From: Flavobacterium aestivum | GTDB lineage: Bacteria > Bacteroidota > Bacteroidia > Flavobacteriales > Flavobacteriaceae | NCBI RefSeq assembly: GCF_026870175.2 | Contig: NZ_CP113977.2 | Coordinates: 558,001 to 622,000, forward strand | DNA length: 64,000 nucleotides | Reading direction: 5' to 3' | In this document: positions 51,293 to 59,864 of the stretch, piece by piece | Numbering within the stretch: the stretch's first letter is position 1 | How the letters are laid out: each line of letters opens with the position of its first letter | Made by a program: the position numbers and the translations under genes | Notes under the pieces: model-generated | Databases searched by the model: none | Seen by the model: the letters and a program-made list of their open reading frames with translations, nothing else | Told to the model about the DNA's origin: nothing

Positions 51293-53293
51293 ATGAAAAA
51301 CTATTTATTATTACTTGCTATTTGCTTTTCTGCAACAATATATGCCCAGGATTTAGCAACCAAAGTTCCAGCAAATGCACCATTTGGTCTGTGTTTTAAT
51401 GGCAAAAACCTAAATGATAAAGTGGCTCTAAAAACCATTCAGGAGTACCCTTGGATGCAAACTCTATTAGAAAAAGAATTAAAATTTTTACCAAAAGATT
51501 TAAGCCAGACCGGAATTGATCTTACTAGTAAGCAATATCAATACTACATCAACAAAGACACGGTGATGAACTATGTAATATTGATTCCTTTGAACAATGC
51601 CACTTTATTCGAAAAATTAATTCAAGGCAAATACGGTGATAGCATTAAGATAAAAAAACAAGGAACATATAGTAGAGCAACAACTTCTAAAAACCATCAT
51701 TTAGCATGGAATGAAAAATTTGCTGTTTTGATTAATTCCTCTTACGTAAAGCCTTCTAAATACAACGATACAGAACCATATTCTGACTTAACGAGTATTG
51801 ACACTACTTCGGTTTTTGTAGATTCTGTAGCTACAGACTATACCATAGCTGCTGAACCGGTAGCAAAACCTGTATTGAATCCGGAAAAAAGCAGCAAAGC
51901 CAAAAAAGGTAAAACCAAAAAAGGTAAGAAAATTAAAAAAATAAAAGAAGAGCCTAAAATTATAGAACCTACTGAAGATGAAATTTATGCTGCTCAAGAG
52001 AAAGCAAATGCTGAATTAGAGGAAACCAATAGAAAACTGGAAGAACTCAAGTATAAAAAAACAGATTCTATCGAAAGGTTAAAAATTAATGCCGTTGTTG
52101 ATTTGATTTTTAAAGAAACTTTCGACTCTAAAACAGAAACAACCGCAGTTAATACTACCATTTTTAAAGACAACGACCCTAAATCTGACTTTTTTGTTTA
52201 TGCCGATCTAGATGCATTAACAAACCAATTATATTCAAGTTTTTCAGGGGTTAGTAATGCATTTTTGGGAATTTACAAAAACGGGGTTTTGAATAGTAAT
52301 TACCACCTAAATGGTTATTTTGAAAAAGATAGAATTAGATTCAGTCAAGTAATGGCACCTAAAAATGAGGAAACTAAAAAATCTTACCAAGAAATCTTTG
52401 ATTCAAAAATAAATAAAAACCTAATGAATTATGTAGGTAATAATGTTTTGGGGTATTATTCTATTGCAATGGATACTCAAGCCATTATGAACTACGAATA
52501 TCAGATTCTAAAAAACACTTTAAATTCCGTTTATCAATCTTATTCTAAAGAAGCTATTGGTAATGAAGCTGATGTTTTAATTGACGGTATTGCTCTACTT
52601 TTGGACGAAAAAGCTATTGCGGATCTAATTCCTGGAAATGCCCTTTTTGTGCTTCATGATCTAAAAAAAGTAAAACGTGAGTACGTTTCTATAGACTACA
52701 ATGAAAACTATGAGCAATTGGAAGTTAAAGGCACTAAAGATGAAATACAACCTGACTTTACATTCCTTTTGAATACCAAAAATGAGTCATTTGTTAACAA
52801 ACTACTCCAACTTCCTTTAAACAAAAGTAAGTTTACAGCTACCGATTATAAATTCTCCAATGGGTATTACACCATTCATTTTGAAAAAGACAATCTCCTT
52901 GAAAACCTATATATTGGGCTAAAAAATGGTGTTGTTATGATAACAACTTCTAATGAAAATATAGAAAACCTGATTCAGCAAAAGGTTATGCCTTTACAAG
53001 CTAATTTCAAGAAATCTATTTCAAAAAACAATTCAGCAGCTTGGGTAGATATTCAAAAAATAATCGCAGCAACTAAAACAGAATTAGACAAAGACTCTAA
53101 AGGCAACTATTATGATATTGCTTTGAAAAACGCAGGCGAAGTTACAATGGAATGCAAATTCAAAAATGGTAATATTGTTTCAGAATCTGCGTACACTATC
53201 AAAGGAGAGCATGCCAATAGCTTGCAATATTTCTTTGATGTTCTTAATGAACTATATGCTGAAAGCAAAAAAGAAACAACCATTACAGAGTAA
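51293..53293 (+). CDS. Large exported protein of unknown function
   Basis: This 666-residue protein has a signal peptide (1-19, ATIYAQ). A first domain (about 25-170, VPANAPFGLCFNGKNL) is followed by a strongly basic Lys-rich linker (about 198-225) and a coiled-coil stretch (about 230-265). A second domain (about 290-660) has DFFVYADLDALTNQLYS and AALFV-type strands. The layout recalls DUF4836-type proteins, but I cannot confirm this. The third protein of the operon also speaks of NADGIVMVDVKN near its start, like the first domain here, so the two may be related. Confidence 0.65.
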   Translation: MKNYLLLLAICFSATIYAQDLATKVPANAPFGLCFNGKNLNDKVALKTIQEYPWMQTLLEKELKFLPKDLSQTGIDLTSKQYQYYINKDTVMNYVILIPLNNATLFEKLIQGKYGDSIKIKKQGTYSRATTSKNHHLAWNEKFAVLINSSYVKPSKYNDTEPYSDLTSIDTTSVFVDSVATDYTIAAEPVAKPVLNPEKSSKAKKGKTKKGKKIKKIKEEPKIIEPTEDEIYAAQEKANAELEETNRKLEELKYKKTDSIERLKINAVVDLIFKETFDSKTETTAVNTTIFKDNDPKSDFFVYADLDALTNQLYSSFSGVSNAFLGIYKNGVLNSNYHLNGYFEKDRIRFSQVMAPKNEETKKSYQEIFDSKINKNLMNYVGNNVLGYYSIAMDTQAIMNYEYQILKNTLNSVYQSYSKEAIGNEADVLIDGIALLLDEKAIADLIPGNALFVLHDLKKVKREYVSIDYNENYEQLEVKGTKDEIQPDFTFLLNTKNESFVNKLLQLPLNKSKFTATDYKFSNGYYTIHFEKDNLLENLYIGLKNGVVMITTSNENIENLIQQKVMPLQANFKKSISKNNSAAWVDIQKIIAATKTELDKDSKGNYYDIALKNAGEVTMECKFKNGNIVSESAYTIKGEHANSLQYFFDVLNELYAESKKETTITE

Positions 53294-53296
53294 TTC

Positions 53297-54667
53297 ATGA
53301 AGGGCAAAAAAGGTTATTTGTTTAAAATTATTCTGCTTCTTATTGCCCTAGGAAGCATCACAATGCTCTATTGGTTTGGATATCATAAAAATTATGATGA
53401 AAAATCCATTCCAAAAAATGCCGATGGAATAGTGATGGTGGATGTGAAAAACATTCGAAATTATTTTATTTTTTCCTATCTCAAAACTCCATCACAATGG
53501 CAATCATGCATTTCAAATTTTGGAACGAAAAAGAAATTAAGCCTTTCCAATTTTGGGATTGAGGTACCGGATTACATGGCCTTTTTCCATATCGAGAACC
53601 AACCCGTTAATCAATGGTTTGCTGTTGCAAAAATTATAAATGAAACCGATTTTGAGAAAGCAACAATCGATTCTCATTTTACCAAAACAAAACTTAATGA
53701 TTCTTTTACCGGATATCAATCTAATGAATTAGGGCTTTTTATTGTTCGGTATTCCAATCAAATCTTATGTTGTAACATACCAAAACAACAACAAGTAACT
53801 ATTCAAGTAGCAGAAGATTTATTTCTAAAACATCAATTTTTAGATTCTAAAGAAATAAAAAATACGATTGACACCCCAAATGCAGCCACAGTTTGGATTA
53901 AGAGAAATAGCTTACTACAAAACGATGCCATTCTAAACCTTAAATTACAAGATCAGGAAATATGCATTGAAGGGCAACTCAAATGGAAACCTAAGTCTAT
54001 AAAAACTGCTTCATTTTCCCAAAATCCCAATGCTCTTTTGTCTTTGGGTTTTAATTTTGAAATGATTCGGAATCAAAATAGTCTTAAGCAACATTCAGTC
54101 CAAATCAATAAATTAATTGGTTTTAATTTAGATTCTATTTTAGCTCACAATCCAACTAGAACTGAATTGTTGTTGAATGAAATAGTCGAGAAGAAAGATT
54201 CGGCTATCAGTTATGATTATGATGATGATTTTAACCCTATAAAGAAAGTTGTTGTACATACTAGTCGTGAACCCTCTTTTTACTTTTCGATGCAGACAGA
54301 GGACTCCAAAAAAGTCTACTCGTACTTAAAATCACAAAAAGCAATCGACAATCATGAAGTATTTGTAAATTTCCCTTTGGCTCCAACCAAAACTTCTATC
54401 AGAAATAATGCTTTGGTACTGGAAGCCAATCCTCCGAAGCAGCTTCCTTCGGCTTCTTCCTCTTCCAAAATAGGTTATTTACAGGTACATTTAGACAAAC
54501 TGAAACCGCAAGATTGGCGCTTTATAATAGCTAAAAACAAAAGTTTACAGCTTTTAAAATCATTCGGGATTTTATCTGTTGACCTTACAGAAAAAAACAA
54601 TTCAGGTTATTTCCAAGCTCATTTACAAACCAAGGATAAAGAAAACCTGATTACAATTATCCACTAA
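53297..54667 (+). CDS. Membrane-anchored protein of unknown function
   Basis: This 456-residue protein has one N-terminal membrane helix (about 8-26, FKIILLLIALGSITMLYWFG) and a periplasmic remainder. Its domain begins SIPKNADGIVMVDVKNI, similar in style to the start of the preceding 666-residue protein. No catalytic motif is visible. The gene starts 3 nt after the upstream stop and ends the operon. Possibly a paralogue of its neighbour. Confidence 0.65.
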   Translation: MKGKKGYLFKIILLLIALGSITMLYWFGYHKNYDEKSIPKNADGIVMVDVKNIRNYFIFSYLKTPSQWQSCISNFGTKKKLSLSNFGIEVPDYMAFFHIENQPVNQWFAVAKIINETDFEKATIDSHFTKTKLNDSFTGYQSNELGLFIVRYSNQILCCNIPKQQQVTIQVAEDLFLKHQFLDSKEIKNTIDTPNAATVWIKRNSLLQNDAILNLKLQDQEICIEGQLKWKPKSIKTASFSQNPNALLSLGFNFEMIRNQNSLKQHSVQINKLIGFNLDSILAHNPTRTELLLNEIVEKKDSAISYDYDDDFNPIKKVVVHTSREPSFYFSMQTEDSKKVYSYLKSQKAIDNHEVFVNFPLAPTKTSIRNNALVLEANPPKQLPSASSSSKIGYLQVHLDKLKPQDWRFIIAKNKSLQLLKSFGILSVDLTEKNNSGYFQAHLQTKDKENLITIIH

Positions 54668-54712
54668 ACATGCTGTTTTTGATATAATTATTTCAGAATG
54701 GGACTTAATAAT

Positions 54713-54747
54713 AAAAAAAACGTTGCTTGTATAAGCAACGTTTTTTT
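54713..54747. terminator. Bidirectional terminator
   Basis: CGTTGCTT (54721-54728) and AAGCAACG (54733-54740) with a GTAT loop are flanked by eight A and seven T, giving a 15-bp stem. It lies between the three-gene envelope operon and yiaA. Confidence 0.9.
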
Positions 54748-54799
54748 AGTGTTTTTGATATGTTGTAAACCCTATCCAAAAATCTTGGAGAATTTAAAA

Positions 54800-55192
54800 T
54801 TATGAATTTTGGTTAAGACTGTCTCTAGTATTTTTTTGAACAGCAATTGCGCCAAAAATACCCAATAAAAAGGCAAAAGCATAATATCCCTTTTCACTTG
54901 GAAGAATAGTAGCATTAACAAGTCCTACTGTTAATAAAACGATAGAAAGAATAGTTCCAAACCAGCAAATACCATAATAAATATCTGTTACAGGATATCC
55001 TTCTAATCGATCCCTTACACTTTTTTGCAATGACACTACTGCAAACAGTCCAAACATTAGAACTGTAAAGTAATATCCTTTTTCATTTAACAACATTTCA
55101 GCTCTTGCTAGACCTACTAAATACCCTACAACCCCAGTCCCTAGCGCTATCCATGAAGCAGCTATAAATGCATTTGATGTTTTTTGTACCAT
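54800..55192 (-). CDS. yiaA: YiaA/YiaB-type inner-membrane protein
   Basis: This 130-residue protein consists of two copies of the YiaAB two-helix unit. Each contains a LNEKGYYF- or [13 protein letters not shown] motif and a following helix ([20 protein letters not shown] and [18 protein letters not shown]), and QKSVRD and QKNTRD follow. The order matches E. coli YiaA closely. Function is unknown beyond membrane location. The next gene upstream on this strand ends 9 nt before it, so cotranscription is likely. Confidence 0.88.
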   Translation of the reverse strand: MVQKTSNAFIAASWIALGTGVVGYLVGLARAEMLLNEKGYYFTVLMFGLFAVVSLQKSVRDRLEGYPVTDIYYGICWFGTILSIVLLTVGLVNATILPSEKGYYAFAFLLGIFGAIAVQKNTRDSLNQNS

Positions 55193-55201
55193 TTTTAATT
55201 T

Positions 55202-55906
55202 TTATTTATTACTATATTTTAAGAATATACCTGTATCAAATGGTGTCCAAAGACAACATTTTTGTCCACTTGTTTTTAAAGCACTATTTGCCCAAGTATT
55301 GCAAGTGTGAAACAAACTATAGCTACCGTTTGCTTCATAAAAAGCATCTTTTTTACCATAATTTGCATTGGTTTGTATGTTTATAAAATGCCCGTTTTCA
55401 TCCTTTTTAAAACTATTGATAACATACTCTTTTAATCTTGAATATTGATTTTTACTAACCATAATCTTTTTGCACGATTCATCTTCGACAATTTTAGAAT
55501 AATAAGTTGCATGAATTGCAGTTGAACTTAATCCGAATGCTGCGTTGAATGCAACTGAAGCCTTCAAGTCAGCCCAATCTGGAGTTTCTAAATAAAACCC
55601 CTTATCACCCCAACCCATTGCGATATATTGACAGGTAGAATCTTTGGCAATTGTATTTGTATATTTTACTTCTTTGCTCCAATCTACCACTTCATTGCAG
55701 GTTGGCATAACAATATCAGTATGCACCCCATTTGTCATGATATAAATAGCAATCTCCTCTTTGGAATCCTCTTCTTTTTCAACAGTTATTCTGGAAAGAC
55801 AATAACTAGCAGCTAAATAGATTAAAATAAACCCAACAAACAGCAGTAGTATTTTACCAGCATATAGAGCTACTTTTTTTACTGATTGAATAAAACTTTT
55901 TTTCAT
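55202..55906 (-). CDS. TIGR02117 family protein (DUF2459)
   Basis: This 234-residue protein has one N-terminal membrane helix (about 15-38). The domain contains VHTDIVMP, YIAMGWGDKGFYLETPDW and SYSLFHTCNTWANSALK, which are conserved in the TIGR02117/DUF2459 family. The HTCNTW Cys and His and an upstream VHT suggest a papain-like or NlpC-type fold, but activity is not shown. The family was first noted near urease genes; no urease is present here. The yiaA gene follows after 9 nt. Confidence 0.85.
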   Translation of the reverse strand: MKKSFIQSVKKVALYAGKILLLFVGFILIYLAASYCLSRITVEKEEDSKEEIAIYIMTNGVHTDIVMPTCNEVVDWSKEVKYTNTIAKDSTCQYIAMGWGDKGFYLETPDWADLKASVAFNAAFGLSSTAIHATYYSKIVEDESCKKIMVSKNQYSRLKEYVINSFKKDENGHFINIQTNANYGKKDAFYEANGSYSLFHTCNTWANSALKTSGQKCCLWTPFDTGIFLKYSNK

Positions 55907-56301
55907 AAAATTCTTTACAAATTCAAATGTTACAGATTTTTCATCCTAAATTGAGGGCCAAAAATATGCTATTTAATTTGAAAACAGCAAACAGTTTGTA
56001 GTCAATATCTTGTTTTTAATTAAAAAAGAAGTGAGTGTTTTTTAAACACTTCATTTTCAAAACAAAGCAAAAAACTATTGTATAGCCTTCCTTACTCTGG
56101 TTCTTATAAAAACTAATTTTCTAGTTATCCAAAAAGATCTTGTGAGATGCTGCGTGAAGGATAGCAGCTAGCTACCGAAGTAGCGCGGATAGCCTGACAG
56201 CATAAAGGAAAGGGGCCGACTCAACAGTAGGTGAGTTGGCCCCTTTCCTTTATGGTGGCACGCCCACATGAGCTTTAGTAAAACCGGCAGAATAAATGAT
56301 T
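55907..56301. other. Spacer with a structured multibranch element
   Basis: This 395-nt spacer lies downstream of proC and upstream of the TIGR02117 gene. Besides the structured element at 56152-56263, it has a small hairpin (AGTGTTT with AAACACT, near 56033-56049) and AT-rich DNA. No ORF is supported. Confidence 0.65.
56152..56263. other. Structured multibranch repeat or RNA-like element
   Basis: The closing stem is GCGTG (56152-56156) with CACGC (56259-56263). Inside are GCTAC-CGAA-GTAGC (56171-56184) and a 21-position stem, 56203-56223 with 56232-56252, having one G-T wobble and an 8-nt loop. GGATAGC occurs twice (56159-56165, 56187-56193). The GC content is much higher than the surroundings. 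No T run follows the long stem on either strand, so it is not a standard terminator. From memory, similar flanks recur between genes in Flavobacterium. Confidence 0.65.
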
Positions 56302-57078
56302 TTACCCCTTAATTTGCTTCAAAGAAGTCTTTATCCCTTTGATTAACGAAGAACTAAAACCATTGTGTTCCATTTCGTTAAGCCCAACAATGGTACATCC
56401 TTGTGGTGTAGTTACTCTATCTATAAGTTGTTCCGGATGTACTCTCTCTTCGAGTAGCATTTGGGCTGCACCTTTTACAGTTTGTGCGGCTATGGCCAAA
56501 GCTGTCTGTGAATCAAAACCAATCTCGATTCCAGCCTGCATAGAAGCACGAATATATCGCAATGCATAAGCCGTTCCGCAAGCACCGAGAACAGTAGCGG
56601 CATCCATTAATTTTTCGTCTATTACAACTGCTGTTCCTAAATCGTGAAAAAGAGTGACTAAGCTCTGCCCTTGTTCTTTGTCTTTCTCATTAAAAGAGAT
56701 ACAAGTTGCAGATTCTCCAAACTGTGCCGCGATATTAGGCATAATACGAACCGCATGGTGCTCAAATTTTGTCTTTTCCTGAAGAACTTCAATCGCTAGA
56801 CCACTTACAGCCGAAGCAATTATTTTATTGGAAATAACAGGAAGGATTTCAGCCAAAACGGTATCTACCTGATAGGGTTTTATGGTTAGAATAATCACAT
56901 CGGCTTCTTGTATCTGATGTGTATTATTTGAAGAAACTGTAACTCCTAATTTTTCTAAATACAGTATACTCGCTGTATTTCTTCTGGTTATGGTAACTTG
57001 ATTGTTTGGAGAGAATTTTGCAATTCCCAAAGCGATAGAAACCCCTAAGTTTCCACCACCAATAATATGTACTTTCAT
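56302..57078 (-). CDS. proC: Pyrroline-5-carboxylate reductase
   Basis: ProC reduces pyrroline-5-carboxylate to L-proline with NAD(P)H. The 258-residue protein has the N-terminal dinucleotide fold (VHIIGGGNLGVSIALGI), VIILTIKPYQ, RIMPNIAAQFG and the C-terminal VKGAAQMLLE and VTTPQGCTIVGLNEME that form the active site. Length is slightly below E. coli ProC (269). It is a single gene, with the structured element at 56152-56263 just downstream. Confidence 0.95.
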   Translation of the reverse strand: MKVHIIGGGNLGVSIALGIAKFSPNNQVTITRRNTASILYLEKLGVTVSSNNTHQIQEADVIILTIKPYQVDTVLAEILPVISNKIIASAVSGLAIEVLQEKTKFEHHAVRIMPNIAAQFGESATCISFNEKDKEQGQSLVTLFHDLGTAVVIDEKLMDAATVLGACGTAYALRYIRASMQAGIEIGFDSQTALAIAAQTVKGAAQMLLEERVHPEQLIDRVTTPQGCTIVGLNEMEHNGFSSSLIKGIKTSLKQIKG

Positions 57079-57195
57079 TTAGTTTATTTTATACTTTGAG
57101 CGATTAATAAGTAAGTTAATCCCAAAAAAAGGCATTCCGGATTAATAAAAATGGTTTACCTGATATTGTAAAAAACTTTGACTACAAAGTACAAG

Positions 57196-57244
57196 AATTA
57201 TCCCGAATTTATTATTTTTTAATATAAATAAATTCGGGATAATT
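57196..57244 (-). terminator. Terminator-like hairpin after mgtE
   Basis: An 18-bp perfect inverted repeat (57196-57213 with 57227-57244; core TCCCGAATTT) and 13-nt loop begins 25 nt past the mgtE stop. It is AT-rich at both ends, so it probably acts on both strands. Confidence 0.75.
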
Positions 57245-57268
57245 GTTAAATTCCTAAACTATCGATAG

Positions 57269-58618
57269 CTAATATCCTAATATTAATCTGGCTATTCCAA
57301 AATAAATCATAATTCCAAAAACATCATTTGTAGTAGTGATGAAAGGACCTGTTGCAATAGCAGGATCTATTTTGTTTTTATGCAAAAACAACGGAACCAA
57401 TGTTCCTAATGTAGCCGCAAAAACTATTACTACGAGCATAGAAATAGAAATAGCAAATCCAACCAAATACTGTTGATACATTAAAGAATGGTACAAAAAT
57501 AAAAACAATGATATTATTGTTCCAGATATCAATGCAACCGAAAGTTCCTTAGTCAAGTATTGACTGCTATATTGTTTTAAAGTTCCGTTTGCCAAACCTT
57601 GCACCACAATCGCTGATGCTTGAACACCAATATTCCCTGCAGTTGCTGAAAGCAAAGGAACAAAAATCATTAAAGTATAATATTGCTGAACCGAAGTTTG
57701 ATTCCCTTCCAGAACCTTTGAAGCAATAATTTCAATTATCATACCAATCAAAAGCCAAGGTAATCTTGCCTTCATTAACTCCAAAACAGTATCGCTAGAC
57801 TCAACATCATTAGTAATACCCGCTGCTAGTTGATAATCCTTTTCGGCTTCTTCTTTGATTACATCCACAATATCGTCAATGGTGATTCTACCTACCAATC
57901 TCCCCAACTCATCTGTTACTGGTATGGCTTCAAGATCATATTTTTGCATGATTCTTGCCACCTCAACATCTTCTGTGTCTACTGTTACGGAATTCAGCTT
58001 TCGAATGTATACATCACTAATATTGGTTCTGGTAGATGTAGTCAATAAGTCTTTGAGTGATAATCTCCCTTTCAATCTATCTTCATCATCTACCACATAA
58101 ATAGAATGGACTCTAGAGATATTTTCGGCCTGAATACGCATTTCTTTTACACAAGTAAGAACATTCCAATTCTCATTGACTTTTACCAACTCTTTGTGCA
58201 TGATTCCCCCAGCAGTATCCTCAGGATAACGAAGCAAATCTACAATATCTTTGGCGTGCTCAACGTCCTGAAGCTCTGATATTACCTCGGCTTTTTTCTC
58301 TTTAGAAAGTTCCCCGATAATATCCGCAGCATCATTGGTCTCAAGTTCATCGAGCTCTTCGGCAATCTCTTTTGGCGAAAGCCTGTTTAATATATTCTCC
58401 CGTAAATCATCTTCTAACTCTAAAAGAATTTCGGCTGTTTTTTCGCTATCTAATACTTTAAATATATAAGTAGCTTCATCAAAATCCAATTCATCCAGAA
58501 CTTCGGCAATATCAGCATGGTGCATATCATTCAATAAAACTTCCAATTGTTGGTCGTTTTTATTTTGAATGAGTTGCTCTAATTCTTTTATTAATTCTTT
58601 GCTGATTTTAAACTCCAT
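57269..58618 (-). CDS. mgtE: Magnesium transporter MgtE
   Basis: MgtE is a Mg2+ channel gated by cytosolic Mg2+. The 449-residue protein has the N-terminal helical domain (about 5-130, [18 protein letters not shown]), two CBS domains (about 135-255, [13 protein letters not shown] and [20 protein letters not shown]) and five membrane helices (about 285-449). [18 protein letters not shown] and [16 protein letters not shown] fall in the pore region. Its start overlaps the end of ksgA by 11 nt, so the two are cotranscribed. Confidence 0.95.
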   Translation of the reverse strand: MEFKISKELIKELEQLIQNKNDQQLEVLLNDMHHADIAEVLDELDFDEATYIFKVLDSEKTAEILLELEDDLRENILNRLSPKEIAEELDELETNDAADIIGELSKEKKAEVISELQDVEHAKDIVDLLRYPEDTAGGIMHKELVKVNENWNVLTCVKEMRIQAENISRVHSIYVVDDEDRLKGRLSLKDLLTTSTRTNISDVYIRKLNSVTVDTEDVEVARIMQKYDLEAIPVTDELGRLVGRITIDDIVDVIKEEAEKDYQLAAGITNDVESSDTVLELMKARLPWLLIGMIIEIIASKVLEGNQTSVQQYYTLMIFVPLLSATAGNIGVQASAIVVQGLANGTLKQYSSQYLTKELSVALISGTIISLFLFLYHSLMYQQYLVGFAISISMLVVIVFAATLGTLVPLFLHKNKIDPAIATGPFITTTNDVFGIMIYFGIARLILGY

Positions 58619-59387
58619 CGGCTTCTATTTTTTGGGTCAATGCAATAAATTCTGTGTAGTCTAATTGTTCTGGACGAAGATTTAAAAGCTCGTCCTCTTT
58701 CAAATTATCCGACAAATTTAAGCTTTTCAAGCTGTTCCTCAAAGTCTTTCTGCGCTGTTGAAAAGCCGTTTTCACAACGTTAAAAAACAATTTCTCTCCA
58801 CAAGGCAAACTAAAATCTTCTTTCCTGCGCAAACGCAATACTCCCGATTTTACTTTGGGTGGCGGATTGAATACATTTTCGTCTACAGTAAACAAATACT
58901 CAGCATCATAAAACGCTTGTACTAAAACTGATAGAATCCCATAAGCCTTGGTTCCCTTTTTTTCACAAATGCGTTCTGCCACCTCTTTTTGGAACATCCC
59001 GGCAAATTCCGGAATTTGATTACGGTATTCCAATGCTTTAAAAACTATTTGTGTAGAAATATTGTATGGGAAATTACCAATTATGGCAAATTGCTTCCCA
59101 GCAAAAACCTCATTAATATCGTATTTTAAGAAATCCTTTGAGATGATTCTGTCTTTAAGTTTTGGATAATTCGCATCCAGATACGTTACCGATTCGTCAT
59201 CAATTTCTATAACATAAGTATTGATGGGTTTATCCAACATATACTTAGTCAAAACACCCATACCCGGACCTATCTCTAACACATCCTCATATCCAACCAA
59301 ATTCAAGGTATCAGCAATGTCCTTTGCAATGCTCTCGTCCTTTAAAAAATGCTGTCCGAGGTGTTTTTTTGCTTTTACTTTTTCCAT
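58608..59387 (-). CDS. rsmA: 16S rRNA dimethyladenosine transferase
   Basis: RsmA/KsgA dimethylates two adjacent adenines in the 3' hairpin of 16S rRNA during small-subunit maturation. The 259-residue enzyme shows [11 protein letters not shown], the SAM-binding [12 protein letters not shown], the catalytic NFPYNIS and [14 protein letters not shown]. Length is normal. The gene overlaps mgtE downstream. Upstream a 78-nt spacer separates it from DUF4286 and is filled with an inverted TTAGATT-type repeat. Confidence 0.96.
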   Translation of the reverse strand: MEKVKAKKHLGQHFLKDESIAKDIADTLNLVGYEDVLEIGPGMGVLTKYMLDKPINTYVIEIDDESVTYLDANYPKLKDRIISKDFLKYDINEVFAGKQFAIIGNFPYNISTQIVFKALEYRNQIPEFAGMFQKEVAERICEKKGTKAYGILSVLVQAFYDAEYLFTVDENVFNPPPKVKSGVLRLRRKEDFSLPCGEKLFFNVVKTAFQQRRKTLRNSLKSLNLSDNLKEDELLNLRPEQLDYTEFIALTQKIEADGV

Positions 59388-59391
59388 TTTA

Positions 59392-59464
59392 TCTTTTTAG
59401 ATTTTCCGAATATTAAACTGTTAGATTTTTCGAAATACCGAACCATCTAAAAATCGAATAATCT
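59392..59464. repeat. Inverted TTAGATT-type repeat, rsmA/DUF4286 spacer
   Basis: The left arm (59392-59411) contains TTTTTAGATTTTCCGAA and the right arm (59445-59464) contains ATCTAAAAATCGAATAATCT, its approximate reverse complement. A third TTAGATTTTTCGAA lies between them. The repeat fills the whole spacer from DUF4286 stop to near the rsmA start. Confidence 0.7.
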
Positions 59465-59465
59465 A

Positions 59466-59777
59466 TTAATGTTCACTTATCACTTCCAGCTCTGTTCTAA
59501 AAGCCAGCATTTTGTCACCAAACAATTTCACGCCCTCTTCTCTTAATCTAGGAGCATCTTCTTGGTAATATTTTTCTAATGTTTCCTTACTGTCTGTAGT
59601 ATATTGAACCGAATAAGTAACTCCACCCATTTCTTCTTCAATCAAAACCCGCACTAATCGAGCCGAAGTAAATTTTCCGCAAGCTAACATTTCTGGAATG
59701 TGTTTGTGTTGCATCCAAATCATCCACTGGTCATGAACACTTTCATGTATGTTTATGGTAACGTTGTATATAATCAT
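59466..59777 (-). CDS. DUF4286 family protein
   Basis: This 103-residue protein is small and soluble, with the ferredoxin-like pattern of the DUF4286 family: MIIYNVTINIHESVHDQW, HIPEMLACGKFTSARLVRVL, TYSVQYTTDSKETLEKYY. Function is unknown. It lies between a TPR protein gene and rsmA on the same strand, with short spacers on both sides filled by periodic repeats. The TPR - DUF4286 - rsmA - mgtE run may be one transcript. Confidence 0.88.
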   Translation of the reverse strand: MIIYNVTINIHESVHDQWMIWMQHKHIPEMLACGKFTSARLVRVLIEEEMGGVTYSVQYTTDSKETLEKYYQEDAPRLREEGVKLFGDKMLAFRTELEVISEH

Positions 59778-59782
59778 TTTTT

Positions 59783-59861
59783 TTAGATTGTTAGACTTTT
59801 AGATTATCTGGATTGCTAGACTTTATTGAAAAATCCAACAATCTAAATAATCCAGTAATCT
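59783..59861. repeat. TTAGAT array pair, 8-nt period, TPR/DUF4286 spacer
   Basis: TTAGATTG, TTAGACTT and TTAGATTA (59783-59806) run in 8-nt register, then TCTGGATTG and CTAGACTT. The right arm (59831-59861) carries the opposite-strand words AACAATCTAAA and AATCCAGTAATCT. The array ends 5 nt before the DUF4286 start codon. Confidence 0.75.
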
Positions 59862-59864
59862 GTT

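Noticed and set aside
56171..56202. tRNA-like fragment in the proC downstream spacer
   Set aside because: No T-arm GTTCnA motif, no 7-bp acceptor stem and no anticodon loop can be drawn; it fits the multibranch element better.
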